Source: Sedimentitalea sp041224545 (GTDB lineage: Bacteria; Pseudomonadota; Alphaproteobacteria; Rhodobacterales; Rhodobacteraceae). From it: 64,000 nucleotides of DNA. The translations under genes and the position numbers were made by a program. The stretch lies in NCBI RefSeq assembly GCF_041224545.1, contig NZ_JBGFGP010000062.1, forward strand, positions 1-64,000, written 5' to 3'. Below the pieces are notes generated by a model, which was not told the origin of the DNA, did not search any database, and saw only the letters and a list, made by a program, of their open reading frames with translations. This document shows positions 7,964 through 16,862 of this stretch, piece by piece; positions within the stretch are counted from its first letter, which is position 1, and each line of letters begins with the position of its first letter.

Positions 7964-9148
7964 ATGCCGATGAAAAAGCATCTTGGGGAAACCCTCCGGT
8001 ATCTGGAGCGGCTGGTATCCTATCCGACCGTTTCCTCCGACAGCAACCGCCTGATGGTCGCCGATCTCGCCGCACGGCTGGAGGATGCGGGTGCGCGGGT
8101 CGAACTGCTTGAAACACCGGACGGGAAAAAGGCAAATCTGTTCGCAACACTTGGCCCGGATGTACCCGGCGGTATCGTGTTGTCCGGTCATACCGATGTT
8201 GTTCCCGTGGCGGATCAGGACTGGACCAGCGATCCGTTCGAGTTGCGCGAAGTCGGCGGAGCGTTGTTTGGCCGCGGCACCTGCGACATGAAAGGTTTCA
8301 TCGCAGCAGCGACTGTGCTGGCACCAGAGTTCGCGAAACAACAGTTGCGGCGACCGGTCCATTTCGCCTTTACCTATGACGAAGAGGTCGGTTGCCTGGG
8401 CGCGCGTGCCCTTGTCCCGGCGTTGCAGGAACGCGGCATCAGGCCGGCAATGGCGATCATCGGCGAGCCGACGGGCATGCAGGTGATCGAGGGGCACAAG
8501 GGATGTTGCGAATATACGGTGCGTTTCAGCGGCCTGGAAGGACATGGCTCTGCACCGCATCGCGGAGTCAACGCGGTGGAATACGCGGTGCGATATGTGG
8601 CCGAACTGATGCAGTTGCGCGGCGAACTGATGATGCGCGCCCCGGAGGACAGCCGGTTCGAGCCGCCCTGGACCACGATCAACGTTGGGCGGATCACAGG
8701 TGGCGTCGCCCATAACGTGATTGCGGGCAAGGCCGAGGTGGATTGGGAAATGCGCCCGGTTCAGGATGGCGATGCGGCGTTCGTCAAGACGGCGATGCAG
8801 CGGGTTGTCGATACCGAACTGCTGCCGATGATGCGCACGATCCGTCCGGAGGCAGATATCGTCACAGAGGTGGTGGGCGAGGTGGCCGGTCTGCAGGTGA
8901 TGGCAGAGAACGCCGCGCGTGACCTGCTGGCGTCACTGCTCGGAGCCAACGGCGCGGATGTGGTTCCGTTCGGCACCGAAGCCGGTCTGTTTCAGCAGAT
9001 GGGTATGTCGGTCGCGGTCTGTGGCCCCGGTTCAATCGAGCAGGCCCACAAACCGGATGAATTCCTGCGCATCGAGCAACTCGAGAAATGCCTGGACATG
9101 CTTCTCGGCCTCGCCCGTTCGCGGGTGCTGCTGCAGGACCCTCGGTGA
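7964..9148 (+). CDS. argE: M20-family deacetylase, acetylornithine deacetylase (ArgE-like)
   Basis: A 394-residue zinc amidohydrolase. The metal-binding and catalytic motifs are SGHTDVVPV, GRGTCDMKGF, YDEEVGCLGA (Glu-Glu pair) and IGEPTG. The dimerisation domain begins at HKGCCEYTVRFSGLEGHGSA. These match ArgE, which removes the acetyl group from N-acetylornithine. It stands alone between two polyamine transport operons and divergent from potA, so it could instead act on an N-acylated polyamine or another amino-acid derivative. The ATG at 7964 lacks a strong ribosome site, and ATG 7970 is an alternative. Confidence 0.8.
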   Translation: MPMKKHLGETLRYLERLVSYPTVSSDSNRLMVADLAARLEDAGARVELLETPDGKKANLFATLGPDVPGGIVLSGHTDVVPVADQDWTSDPFELREVGGALFGRGTCDMKGFIAAATVLAPEFAKQQLRRPVHFAFTYDEEVGCLGARALVPALQERGIRPAMAIIGEPTGMQVIEGHKGCCEYTVRFSGLEGHGSAPHRGVNAVEYAVRYVAELMQLRGELMMRAPEDSRFEPPWTTINVGRITGGVAHNVIAGKAEVDWEMRPVQDGDAAFVKTAMQRVVDTELLPMMRTIRPEADIVTEVVGEVAGLQVMAENAARDLLASLLGANGADVVPFGTEAGLFQQMGMSVAVCGPGSIEQAHKPDEFLRIEQLEKCLDMLLGLARSRVLLQDPR

Positions 9149-9194
9149 AAGCAGGCAGTGGGGGCGACCCGATGATCCGCCCCCCGGAACCAGA

Positions 9195-10592
9195 TCAGGA
9201 CGCCGGTTTAAGCAGCCCCTGTTCCTTGATTTCGGCATGGCACTCATCCAGCGCGCGTTTCGCGCGCGTGATCAGCGTGTCAATTTCGTCCGGTGTGATG
9301 ACCAGCGGCGGCGATACCACCATCCGATCGCCCACATGGCGCATCACCAGGTTATTGGCGAAACACCGTTCGCGACAGATCAGCCCGACGCTGCCCTCGT
9401 CCGCAGCGAACCTGGCCCGGCTCTCCTTGTTCGGGGTCAACGCGATAGAACCCATCAGCCCGACCATCCGGGCGTCGCCGACAATCGGGTGCTCTCCCAA
9501 CGTGGCCCATTTCTCCTGCATGTAGGGTGCGGCCACGTCACGGACGTGTTCGATCAGGTTCTCCTCTTCGAGGATGCGCAGGTTCTCCAGCGCGATGGCG
9601 GATGCAACGGGATGCCCGGAATAGGTATAGCCGTGATTGAATTCGCCGCTGCCAATGACATTGGCCACCTCGTCGCTGACGATCGATCCGCCGATCGGCG
9701 CATAGCCCGAGCTCAACCCCTTGGCGACGGTCATGATGTCGGGACGAATGCCCAGCGTTTCGCTGCCGAACCAGTTGCCCGTGCGACCAAAACCGCAAAT
9801 CACCTCGTCGGCGATGAGCAGGATCTCGTGTTTGTCGCAAATCCGCTGGATCTCGGGCCAATAGGTTTCGGGCGGAATGATCACGCCACCGGCGCCCTGG
9901 ATCGGCTCGGCTATGAAGGCTGCGACGCGATCCTCGCCAAGTTCGTTGATGGCGCTTTCCAGCTCGCGGGCGCGGGCAAGGCCGAACTCTTCGGGCGTGC
10001 TGTCGCCGCCTTCCGCCCACCAGTGCGGCTGGTTTATATGGTGAATGTCGGGGATCGGCATGCCGCCCTGCGCGTGCATATATGTCATTCCGCCCAGGCT
10101 GCCGCTGCCCACCGACGAGCCGTGATAGGCGTTCTTGCGACTGATGATGATCGATTTCGACGGCTTCCCCTTCATTGCCCAGTAGGTGCGCACCATGCGG
10201 ATGTTCGTGTCATTCGCTTCGGAACCGGACCCGGCAAAAAACACGTGGTTCAGATCGCCCGGTGCAAGCTCCGCCAGCTTGTTGGCGAGTGCGATGGCGG
10301 GCACATGGGTGGTTTGAAAAAACGTGTTGTAATAGGGCAATTCGCGGATTTGCCGCGCCGCCGCCTCGGCCAGTTCCTCGCGGCCATAGCCGACATTCAC
10401 GCACCAGAGGCCAGCCATCCCGTCGAGGATCTCGTTGCCCTCGCTGTCGGTGAGAGTCACGCCCTTGGCCCGGGTGATGACCCTGGCGCCCTTTTCAGCC
10501 AGTTCGCCGCCGGCAGTGAACGGGTGCATGTGATGAGCGGCGTCAAGCGCCTGCAACTCGGCCGTTGGCAGATGATTCGTTATGGCGTTCAT
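9195..10592 (-). CDS. Class III PLP aminotransferase (putrescine/omega-amino acid type)
   Basis: A 465-residue fold-type I aminotransferase. FAGSGSEANDTNIRMVR binds the PLP phosphate, ADEVICGFGRTG carries the Asp that contacts the PLP nitrogen, and the Schiff-base Lys lies in TVAKGLSSGYAP. The N-terminus (LDAAHHMHPFT, then LDGMAGLWCVNVGYGR) is typical of the SpuC/putrescine-pyruvate and beta-alanine-pyruvate group. It lies divergently beside a second polyamine operon and next to a GntR regulator, which favours polyamine or omega-amine catabolism. ATG 10592 follows GGGAGACAG. The exact amino donor is not resolved by sequence. Confidence 0.85.
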   Translation of the reverse strand: MNAITNHLPTAELQALDAAHHMHPFTAGGELAEKGARVITRAKGVTLTDSEGNEILDGMAGLWCVNVGYGREELAEAAARQIRELPYYNTFFQTTHVPAIALANKLAELAPGDLNHVFFAGSGSEANDTNIRMVRTYWAMKGKPSKSIIISRKNAYHGSSVGSGSLGGMTYMHAQGGMPIPDIHHINQPHWWAEGGDSTPEEFGLARARELESAINELGEDRVAAFIAEPIQGAGGVIIPPETYWPEIQRICDKHEILLIADEVICGFGRTGNWFGSETLGIRPDIMTVAKGLSSGYAPIGGSIVSDEVANVIGSGEFNHGYTYSGHPVASAIALENLRILEEENLIEHVRDVAAPYMQEKWATLGEHPIVGDARMVGLMGSIALTPNKESRARFAADEGSVGLICRERCFANNLVMRHVGDRMVVSPPLVITPDEIDTLITRAKRALDECHAEIKEQGLLKPAS

Positions 10593-10624
10593 GGCGCTGT
10601 CTCCCGAAATTAGGTCTGAATTCA

Positions 10625-10640
10625 AAATATGATCAAATTT
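10625..10640. promoter_or_regulatory. Candidate GntR operator upstream of the aminotransferase
   Basis: AAATATGATCAAATTT is palindromic apart from the fifth position and its partner and is centred on TGATCA. It lies 33-48 bp upstream of the aminotransferase start, and the 9-mer TGATCAAAT recurs at 11431 upstream of the binding-protein gene. This suggests both are targets of the GntR regulator encoded between them. Confidence 0.4.
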
Positions 10641-10656
10641 CGCGCTGTCAATCGAA

Positions 10657-11337
10657 TCAGTTGTCTTCCGCCAGTACCGCGGCAACCTTTTCCATGCCCT
10701 GCGCGATGTCCTGAACCAATGCGTTCGCCACGTCATCGGCATCGCCACTGCGCAGCGCGGTCAGGATGTCCTTGTGTCGGTCCGGCAGACTCTGGGTGCC
10801 GAACCAGCCGCAGACCACGCGCAGCGAGGGCCCGAAACGCAGCCACAACCGGTCGGCGATCTCGGCCATGACAGGTGCGTCGGCAAAGGCATAGAGTGTC
10901 GAATGAAACTGGTAATTTCCCCGCAGGTAACCGGCGATGTCGCCACTGGAAATGGCATGGTCCAGGGCTGTATCAATGGCGGCCAGATGATTGATGTCTG
11001 CGACCGAAATATTCTTGACAGCCCGTCGTGATAGCTCTTTCTCTACTGTTTTTCTTACGAAAATTATCTGTTCCGCGTCTTCGGCCCTTAGCCTCGGAAC
11101 ACTTACCCGGCGATTTCCCTGAAACACGAGGGCGCCCTCGGAGATCAGCCTGCGAATCGCTTCTCGTACCGGCGTCATCCCGGCGCCAAGTGACGCCGTC
11201 AGCCCCTGAATGGTGACCGCCTGACCGGGAGCCATTTCGCCGAACAGGATCTGTTCGCGCAATTGCTGATAGACGAGCTCATGCGCCGGAATTTGCGCGG
11301 GTCTGACCGGCGCCCGGCTTGCTGTGTTTTTCACCAT
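10657..11337 (-). CDS. GntR-family transcriptional regulator with FCD domain
   Basis: A 226-residue regulator. The winged helix-turn-helix covers about residues 15-80 (YQQLREQILFGEMAPGQ, then MTPVREAIRRLISEGAL, then NRRVSVP). The C-terminal all-helical FCD ligand domain includes RRAVKNISVADINHL and YQFHSTLYAFADAPV. It lies between the aminotransferase gene and the potF-G-H-I operon, so polyamine-responsive control of both is the simplest reading. A paralogue of similar build occurs at 54759-55409. Confidence 0.88.
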   Translation of the reverse strand: MVKNTASRAPVRPAQIPAHELVYQQLREQILFGEMAPGQAVTIQGLTASLGAGMTPVREAIRRLISEGALVFQGNRRVSVPRLRAEDAEQIIFVRKTVEKELSRRAVKNISVADINHLAAIDTALDHAISSGDIAGYLRGNYQFHSTLYAFADAPVMAEIADRLWLRFGPSLRVVCGWFGTQSLPDRHKDILTALRSGDADDVANALVQDIAQGMEKVAAVLAEDN

Positions 11338-11429
11338 CGTTCCCCGCCCGTTTCATGTGCATGCCGGGAATTCTTGCACCTTTCATTGTGGCATGAAAGC
11401 ATATCTATGATTGCCAAAGAAGGAAAAAC

Positions 11430-11437
11430 TTGATCAA
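11430..11437. promoter_or_regulatory. Candidate GntR operator upstream of the potF-like gene
   Basis: The perfect palindrome TTGATCAA lies about 45 bp upstream of the binding-protein start and shares the 9-mer TGATCAAAT with the site upstream of the divergent aminotransferase. A palindrome this short can occur by chance, and the shared extension is the stronger evidence. Confidence 0.35.
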
Positions 11438-11482
11438 ATGTTGCAGGTCGGAGGCAATCCGGCAGTCCAAGGGGAGATATTC

Positions 11483-12568
11483 ATGATAATGCGAACGGTG
11501 ACACTCACTGCGGTTCTGGCACTTGGCGCCAATGCGCTCATGGCCGACGAGGTCCGGGTCTACAACTGGTCAGACTATATCGACGAAGAACTGTTGACCA
11601 AGTTCGAGGAAGAAACCGGGATCGACCTGATCTACGACGTCTTTGACAGCAACGAGGTTCTGGAAACCAAGATGCTCGCGGGCGGCTCGGGCTATGATGT
11701 CGTGGTGCCATCGGGCACGTTCCTGCAGCGGCAGATCGCGGCGGGCGCGTTCCAGAAACTCGATCCGGAAAAGCTCCCCAATCTCGAAAACATGTGGAAC
11801 GTGGTGTCCGAGCGGACCGAGCAATACGACCCCGAGAACGCCTATTCCATCAACTATATGTGGGGAACGACCGGAATTGGCGTGAATATCGGCAAGGTTC
11901 GCGAATTGCTTGGCGACGATGCGCCGGTGAATTCGCTGGAGCTGGTCTTCAACCCCGCGAACATGGAAAAGCTGTCGGAGTGCGGGGTGCACTTTCTCGA
12001 TGCGCCGGCGGAAATGATTCCGATGGCGTTGAAATATCTGGGCGAGGACCCCGACAGCCATGACCCGGATGTGATCCAGCGCGCCGAAGAGGTATTTGCA
12101 CCGGTTCGTCCCTACATCCAGAAATTCCACAGCTCGGAATACGTGAACGCGCTGGCCAATGGCGACATTTGCGTCGCGGTCGGCTGGTCCGGTGACATCC
12201 TTCAGTCGCGCGATCGGGCAGCCGAGGCGGATAACGGCGTTGAAATCGAATATCACGCGGCCAAGGAAGGCGCGCAGATGTGGTTCGACCAGATGGCGAT
12301 CCCGGTGGACGCGCCGAATCCTGACGCTGCGCACGTCTTCCTGAACTTCATCATGGACGCCGAGAACATGGCGGCCGCGTCGAACTATGTTTACTACGCG
12401 AACGGCAACAAGGCGTCGCAGGACTTCCTGATCGAGGATGTGATCGGCGATCCGGCGATCTATCCGGACGAGGCGACCCTGTCGAACCTGTTCACCACCA
12501 CGCCTTACCCCGCCAAGGTTCAGCGTGTGGTGACCCGCCTCTGGACCAAGATCAAGTCGGGCACCTGA
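11483..12568 (+). CDS. potF: Periplasmic putrescine/spermidine-binding protein (PotF/PotD-like)
   Basis: A 361-residue secreted solute-binding protein and first gene of the rightward potF-G-H-I operon. The signal peptide MIMRTVTLTAVLALGANALMA is followed by DEVRVYNWSDYIDEELL, the hallmark N-terminus of PotF/PotD proteins. YDVFDSNEVLETKMLAGGSG and VAVGWSGDILQSRDRA are further family segments. ATG 11483 has GGGGAG upstream, while the frame extension to 11411 would put a hydrophilic stretch in front of the signal peptide. A terminator follows before potG, which would favour high expression of this subunit. Confidence 0.92.
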   Translation: MIMRTVTLTAVLALGANALMADEVRVYNWSDYIDEELLTKFEEETGIDLIYDVFDSNEVLETKMLAGGSGYDVVVPSGTFLQRQIAAGAFQKLDPEKLPNLENMWNVVSERTEQYDPENAYSINYMWGTTGIGVNIGKVRELLGDDAPVNSLELVFNPANMEKLSECGVHFLDAPAEMIPMALKYLGEDPDSHDPDVIQRAEEVFAPVRPYIQKFHSSEYVNALANGDICVAVGWSGDILQSRDRAAEADNGVEIEYHAAKEGAQMWFDQMAIPVDAPNPDAAHVFLNFIMDAENMAAASNYVYYANGNKASQDFLIEDVIGDPAIYPDEATLSNLFTTTPYPAKVQRVVTRLWTKIKSGT

Positions 12569-12583
12569 ATCCGATACCAGCGA

Positions 12584-12609
12584 GGCGGGTCATCTGACCC
12601 GCCTTTTTT
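12584..12609 (+). terminator. Rho-independent terminator between potF and potG (attenuator)
   Basis: GGCGGGT (12584-12590) pairs with ACCCGCC (12597-12603) around a 6-nt loop and is followed by six T. The downstream ATPase gene starts only 30 bp later with no clear promoter, so this probably acts as partial termination that raises the ratio of binding protein to membrane components. Confidence 0.75.
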
Positions 12610-12638
12610 GTGAACTCTCGATCCGGGGGAGGGCAACC

Positions 12639-13766
12639 TTGCAAGCCATCGAATTTGAACCGTGGGACGATCCGCAGCAGAAGCCGCTGATCCGCTTTCA
12701 GAATGTCACCAAACGTTTTGGCGATTTTACCGCCATTGACGATCTGTCACTTGATATCTTCGAGAAGGAATTCTTTGCGCTCCTTGGGCCGTCCGGATGT
12801 GGCAAGACCACGATGATGCGGATGCTGGGCGGGTTCGAGACCCCCACGAAGGGTCGCATCGAACTGGCGGGCAAGGATATCGGGCCGGTGCCGCCCAACA
12901 AGCGCGCGGTCAACATGATGTTCCAATCCTATGCGCTGTTTCCGCATCTCTCGATCTGGGACAACATCGCATTCGGGCTGCGGCGCGACAAGAAGCCCAA
13001 GGACGAGATAGACCGCCGCGTCGAAGAAATGCTCAAGTTGACGCGGCTGGAGAAATTCGCCCGTCGCAAACCGCACCAGATTTCGGGCGGCCAGCGCCAG
13101 CGCGTGGCGCTGGCCCGTTCGCTGGCCAAGGCGCCGAAATTGCTGCTGCTGGATGAACCGCTGGGCGCGCTCGACAAGAAGCTGCGACAGGACACCCAGT
13201 TCGAGCTGATGGACATTCAGGAAACCACCGGCACAACATTTGTCATCGTTACCCATGACCAGGAAGAGGCGATGACGGTGGCCAGCCGGGTTGCCGTGAT
13301 GGACGAAGGCCGGTTGATCCAGGTTGAGACGCCCGCGCGGATCTATGAAACCCCGAACAGTGTCTATGTCGCGGATTTCATCGGTGATGTGAACATCATC
13401 AACGGCGAGGCAACCGCCATTGGCGAAGAGCGGTATCGTATCACATGGGGCGATGCTCTGCCGCCGCTGGTGGCGACCTCTGCCAAGCCGTTTTCCGATG
13501 GGCAGACCTGTCATCTGGCGATCCGCCCGGAAAAGGTGACGATTTCAACCGAGAAACCGCAAGAGGCGGATAACGCGGTTCAGGGCAAGGTGCTGGACAT
13601 TGCCTATCTGGGCAACCTCTCGACATACCATGTCGAGTTGCCGACCGGCACAATCATCAAGGCGCAGACCGCGAATACCCGGCGGATTGCGCGGCGTAAC
13701 ATCACATGGGAAGACCCGGTCTGGCTGTCCTGGACGGCGACGGCCGGTGTCATGCTGGCGGAATGA
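12639..13766 (+). CDS. potG: Polyamine-type ABC transporter ATP-binding protein (PotG/PotA-like)
   Basis: A 375-residue ATPase with Walker A GPSGCGKTT, signature ISGGQRQRVALARSL, Walker B LLLDEPLGALD and switch region VTHDQEEAMT. A TOBE domain is at the C-terminus (LAIRPEKVTIS). The start is TTG 12639, preceded by GGGGGAGGG; no in-frame ATG offers a better beginning. Its stop overlaps the next permease start by 4 bp (ATGA), so potG-H-I are translationally coupled. Confidence 0.9.
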   Translation: MQAIEFEPWDDPQQKPLIRFQNVTKRFGDFTAIDDLSLDIFEKEFFALLGPSGCGKTTMMRMLGGFETPTKGRIELAGKDIGPVPPNKRAVNMMFQSYALFPHLSIWDNIAFGLRRDKKPKDEIDRRVEEMLKLTRLEKFARRKPHQISGGQRQRVALARSLAKAPKLLLLDEPLGALDKKLRQDTQFELMDIQETTGTTFVIVTHDQEEAMTVASRVAVMDEGRLIQVETPARIYETPNSVYVADFIGDVNIINGEATAIGEERYRITWGDALPPLVATSAKPFSDGQTCHLAIRPEKVTISTEKPQEADNAVQGKVLDIAYLGNLSTYHVELPTGTIIKAQTANTRRIARRNITWEDPVWLSWTATAGVMLAE

Positions 13767-14647
13767 TGCGCCGGTTTGCCCTGATCGCGGTCCCGTACCT
13801 GTGGCTGTTGCTGCTGTTTCTGGTGCCCTTTGTCATCGTCCTGAAAATCTCGCTTTCGGACACTGCGCTGGCGATTCCGCCCTATACCCCGACGCTTGAC
13901 TGGGCCGAGGGTCTTGGCACGTTCTTCAGCCAACTGGATGTCGAGAACTTCATCTGGCTGACCCAGGATGACCTGTATTGGCGGGCCTATCTGAGCAGCC
14001 TCGTGATTGCCGTGGTGTCGACGGCGCTGACCCTGATGATCGGCTATCCGATGGCCTATGGCATGGCCCGCGCGCCAGAGGAATGGCGTCCGACGCTGAT
14101 GATGCTGGTGATCCTGCCGTTCTGGACCAGCTTTCTGATCCGGGTCTATGCTTGGATGGGTATCCTGAGCAACGAGGGATTCCTCAACCAGTTCCTGTTG
14201 TGGATCGGCATGATCGACACGCCGCTGACCATCCTGAACACCAATACCGCCGTCTATATCGGGATCGTCTATACCTATCTGCCGTTCATGATCCTGCCGA
14301 TCTATGCGGCACTCGACCGGATGGACGGATCGCTGATCGAGGCGGCCGAGGATCTGGGATGTTCGCGCCTGTCGGCGTTCTGGCTGGTCACCGTGCCGCT
14401 GTCTCGCAACGGGATCATCGCGGGGTGCTTTCTGGTGTTCATCCCGGCGCTTGGCGAATTCGTGATCCCGTCGCTCCTGGGCGGTTCTGGCACGCTGATG
14501 ATCGGCAAGGTTCTTTGGGAAGAGTTTTTCTCGAATCGTGACTGGCCGGTGGCGTCCGCGGTCGCGGTGGTGTTGCTGCTGATCCTCGTGGTGCCGATCG
14601 TGCTGTTCCAGCGCAACCAGCAAAAACAGTCGGAGGCAGAAACATGA
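13763..14647 (+). CDS. potH: Polyamine-type ABC transporter permease (PotH/PotB-like)
   Basis: A 294-residue permease of normal length, unlike the elongated paralogue at 3993-5267. The first helix is FALIAVPYLWLLLLFLVPFV. The EAA loop reads EAAEDLGCSRLSAFWLVTVP. The start is one of two tandem ATGs (13763 or 13766); the first overlaps the potG stop. The end overlaps the next permease start by 4 bp. It would pair with PotI in the membrane to move polyamines inward. Confidence 0.9.
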   Translation: MMRRFALIAVPYLWLLLLFLVPFVIVLKISLSDTALAIPPYTPTLDWAEGLGTFFSQLDVENFIWLTQDDLYWRAYLSSLVIAVVSTALTLMIGYPMAYGMARAPEEWRPTLMMLVILPFWTSFLIRVYAWMGILSNEGFLNQFLLWIGMIDTPLTILNTNTAVYIGIVYTYLPFMILPIYAALDRMDGSLIEAAEDLGCSRLSAFWLVTVPLSRNGIIAGCFLVFIPALGEFVIPSLLGGSGTLMIGKVLWEEFFSNRDWPVASAVAVVLLLILVVPIVLFQRNQQKQSEAET

Positions 14648-15462
14648 TGCGCCTTAGCTGGTTCAACGTGGTGTCGCTGACACTTGGCTTCGTTTTTCTC
14701 TACCTGCCGATGGTCATCCTCGTGATCTTCAGCTTCAACGAAAGCAAGCTGGTCACCGTCTGGGCGGGTTTCTCGACCAAGTGGTATGGCGAACTGTTGC
14801 AGAACGAAGCCTTTCTGAACGCCGCCTGGGTCACGCTCAAGGTGGCCGTGATGTCTTCCACACTTGCCACGGCGCTTGGAACGATGGCCGCCTATGTTCT
14901 TGTGCGGGGTGGGCGGTTCTTTGGGCGCACCCTGTTCTCTGGCATGATCTATGCGCCGCTCGTCATGCCCGAGGTCATCACCGGCCTGTCGCTTCTGCTG
15001 CTGTTCATCGGCATCGGGCTGGACAGGGGCGTCATGACCATCGTGCTCGCGCATACGACGTTTTCGATGTGCTATGTCTCGGTGGTGGTGTCCTCGCGGC
15101 TCGTCACCTTCGATCGTTCGCTCGAAGAGGCGGCGCTCGATCTCGGCTGTTCCCCTGCCGAGGCGTTTCGGCTGGTGACGCTGCCGATCATCGCTCCGGC
15201 TGTGATCTCCGGCTGGCTGCTGGCGTTCACCCTGTCGCTGGATGATCTGGTGATTGCCTCTTTCACATCCGGCCCGTCGGCGACAACGCTTCCGATCAAG
15301 ATTTTCTCGGCTGTCCGGTTGGGAGTCAGTCCGGAGATCAACGCGCTGTCGACCCTGATGATCGGGATCGTCACCGTCGGTGTCATCGCGGCGTCGCTGG
15401 TTTCCAAGCAAAGCATGATCCGGCAAAAGCGTGAAGAGCAGCAGGCCGCGCGCGCACAATGA
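14644..15462 (+). CDS. potI: Polyamine-type ABC transporter permease (PotI/PotC-like)
   Basis: A 272-residue permease. The first helix LTLGFVFLYLPMVILVIFSFNESK is typical of PotC/PotI, and the EAA loop is EEAALDLGCSPAEAFRLVTLP. It is translationally coupled to potH upstream and overlaps the downstream oxidase gene by 4 bp. The tail is basic and Gln-rich (KREEQQAARAQ). Confidence 0.9.
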   Translation: MMRLSWFNVVSLTLGFVFLYLPMVILVIFSFNESKLVTVWAGFSTKWYGELLQNEAFLNAAWVTLKVAVMSSTLATALGTMAAYVLVRGGRFFGRTLFSGMIYAPLVMPEVITGLSLLLLFIGIGLDRGVMTIVLAHTTFSMCYVSVVVSSRLVTFDRSLEEAALDLGCSPAEAFRLVTLPIIAPAVISGWLLAFTLSLDDLVIASFTSGPSATTLPIKIFSAVRLGVSPEINALSTLMIGIVTVGVIAASLVSKQSMIRQKREEQQAARAQ

Positions 15463-16787
15463 GGCGGATTTTTCCGGCTTTTACCTATGGTCCGGGCCCG
15501 CGAAACGGATGCTGGTGGGATGAAACCATCGCAGCGCCCGACTGGCCCGTGCTGGAGCAGGATGGAAGGGTCGATGTGGCGATTGTCGGCGGCGGGTTCA
15601 CTGGCGTGTCGGCGGCCTATCATCTGGCGCGGGAGGGAGCCGCCGTTGCCGTTCTCGAAGCGGAAACCCCCGGATGGGGCGCCTCGGGGCGGAACGGCGG
15701 GTTCTGCTGTCTTGGCGGGGCGAAAACGTCGGACGCGGCGCTGACGCGGCAATTCGGAGAGCACGGCGCACGGAGCTACCGCGATGCAGAATACGCGGCT
15801 GTCAGATTGGTCGATCAACTGATCGAGACACTGGGCATCGACGTGGATCGGCATTCGCAGGGCGAGACCCTGCTGGCGCATCGCCCGCGCGACATGGAGC
15901 GCATGAAGCGCGAGGCCGGCGACCTGACGCGCGACGGCGATCCGGAACCCATCCTGATCGAAGCGGCCGATCTGGCCGATCACGGCATGAACGGGCCGTT
16001 TCACGGCGCGCTGACGACCCCGGTGGGTTTTGCCCTGAACCCGCGAAAATACCTGTTCGGGCTGGCGGATGCCGCGCAGAGGCAAGGGGCGCATCTGTAT
16101 CAGAAAAGTCCGGTCACCGATTTGCGGCGCGAGGGCTCCGCGTGGCACGTGAAGACGCCGCGGGGCGTCCTTGCCGCCGATACGGTGATCGTCGCAACCA
16201 ACGGATACTCCAGCGAGGACATACCGCACTGGATGACGGGCCGATACCTGCCCAGTCAGTCCAACGTGATCGTGACGCGCCCGCTCACCGACGCCGAACT
16301 TGCGGCACAAGGCTGGCACAGCGGCCAGATGGCCTATGACACGCGCAATCTGCTGCATTATTTCCGCCTGATGCCGGATCGGCGCTTTCTTTTTGGTCTG
16401 CGTGGCGGCCTGCGGTCTTCTCCATCGGCAGAGGCGCAGGCGCGGCGGCGCAACCGGCGTGATTTCGAGCGGATGTTTCCCGCGTGGAAAGAGGTGCCTT
16501 CGGTGCATCAATGGTCCGGTCTGGTCTGCCTGTCGCGCCGGCGTGTGCCGTTCGTCGGGGCGATTCCGGAACAGAGCGGGCTGCTCGCGGGATTTGCCTA
16601 TCATGGCAACGGTGTCGCAATGGGCAGCTATGTGGGCCGCCTGCTGGCCGACCTCGCGCTGTCGAAGCGGTCCGAACTGCCATATTCCACTGCCATGTCC
16701 GCATTGCCACCGCGCTTTCCGCTGGGTGGGTTGCGACGGCTTCTGATGCCTGCCGCTTATCTGTATTACGGGATTTGCGATCTCTGA
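15459..16787 (+). CDS. FAD-dependent oxidoreductase, gamma-glutamylputrescine oxidase (PuuB)-like
   Basis: A 442-residue DAO-family flavoprotein. The FAD-binding Rossmann motif is VAIVGGGFTGVSAAYHLA, followed by ASGRNGGFC, the usual second FAD contact of PuuB/OrdL proteins. The C-terminal GFAYHGNGVAMGSYVGRLLA matches the family end. PuuB oxidises gamma-glutamylputrescine after uptake. The 4-bp overlap with potI ties it to the transporter and suggests the imported polyamine is degraded. No puuA-like ligase is in the window, so a different amine substrate remains possible. Confidence 0.82.
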   Translation: MRRIFPAFTYGPGPRNGCWWDETIAAPDWPVLEQDGRVDVAIVGGGFTGVSAAYHLAREGAAVAVLEAETPGWGASGRNGGFCCLGGAKTSDAALTRQFGEHGARSYRDAEYAAVRLVDQLIETLGIDVDRHSQGETLLAHRPRDMERMKREAGDLTRDGDPEPILIEAADLADHGMNGPFHGALTTPVGFALNPRKYLFGLADAAQRQGAHLYQKSPVTDLRREGSAWHVKTPRGVLAADTVIVATNGYSSEDIPHWMTGRYLPSQSNVIVTRPLTDAELAAQGWHSGQMAYDTRNLLHYFRLMPDRRFLFGLRGGLRSSPSAEAQARRRNRRDFERMFPAWKEVPSVHQWSGLVCLSRRRVPFVGAIPEQSGLLAGFAYHGNGVAMGSYVGRLLADLALSKRSELPYSTAMSALPPRFPLGGLRRLLMPAAYLYYGICDL

Positions 16788-16862
16788 GAGGTGCGGGCAA
16801 CGCGTTGACAGACGTGGCGGGAGTGTTCATGACCCGCACGATATCTGAATGGGGCGAGCTTC

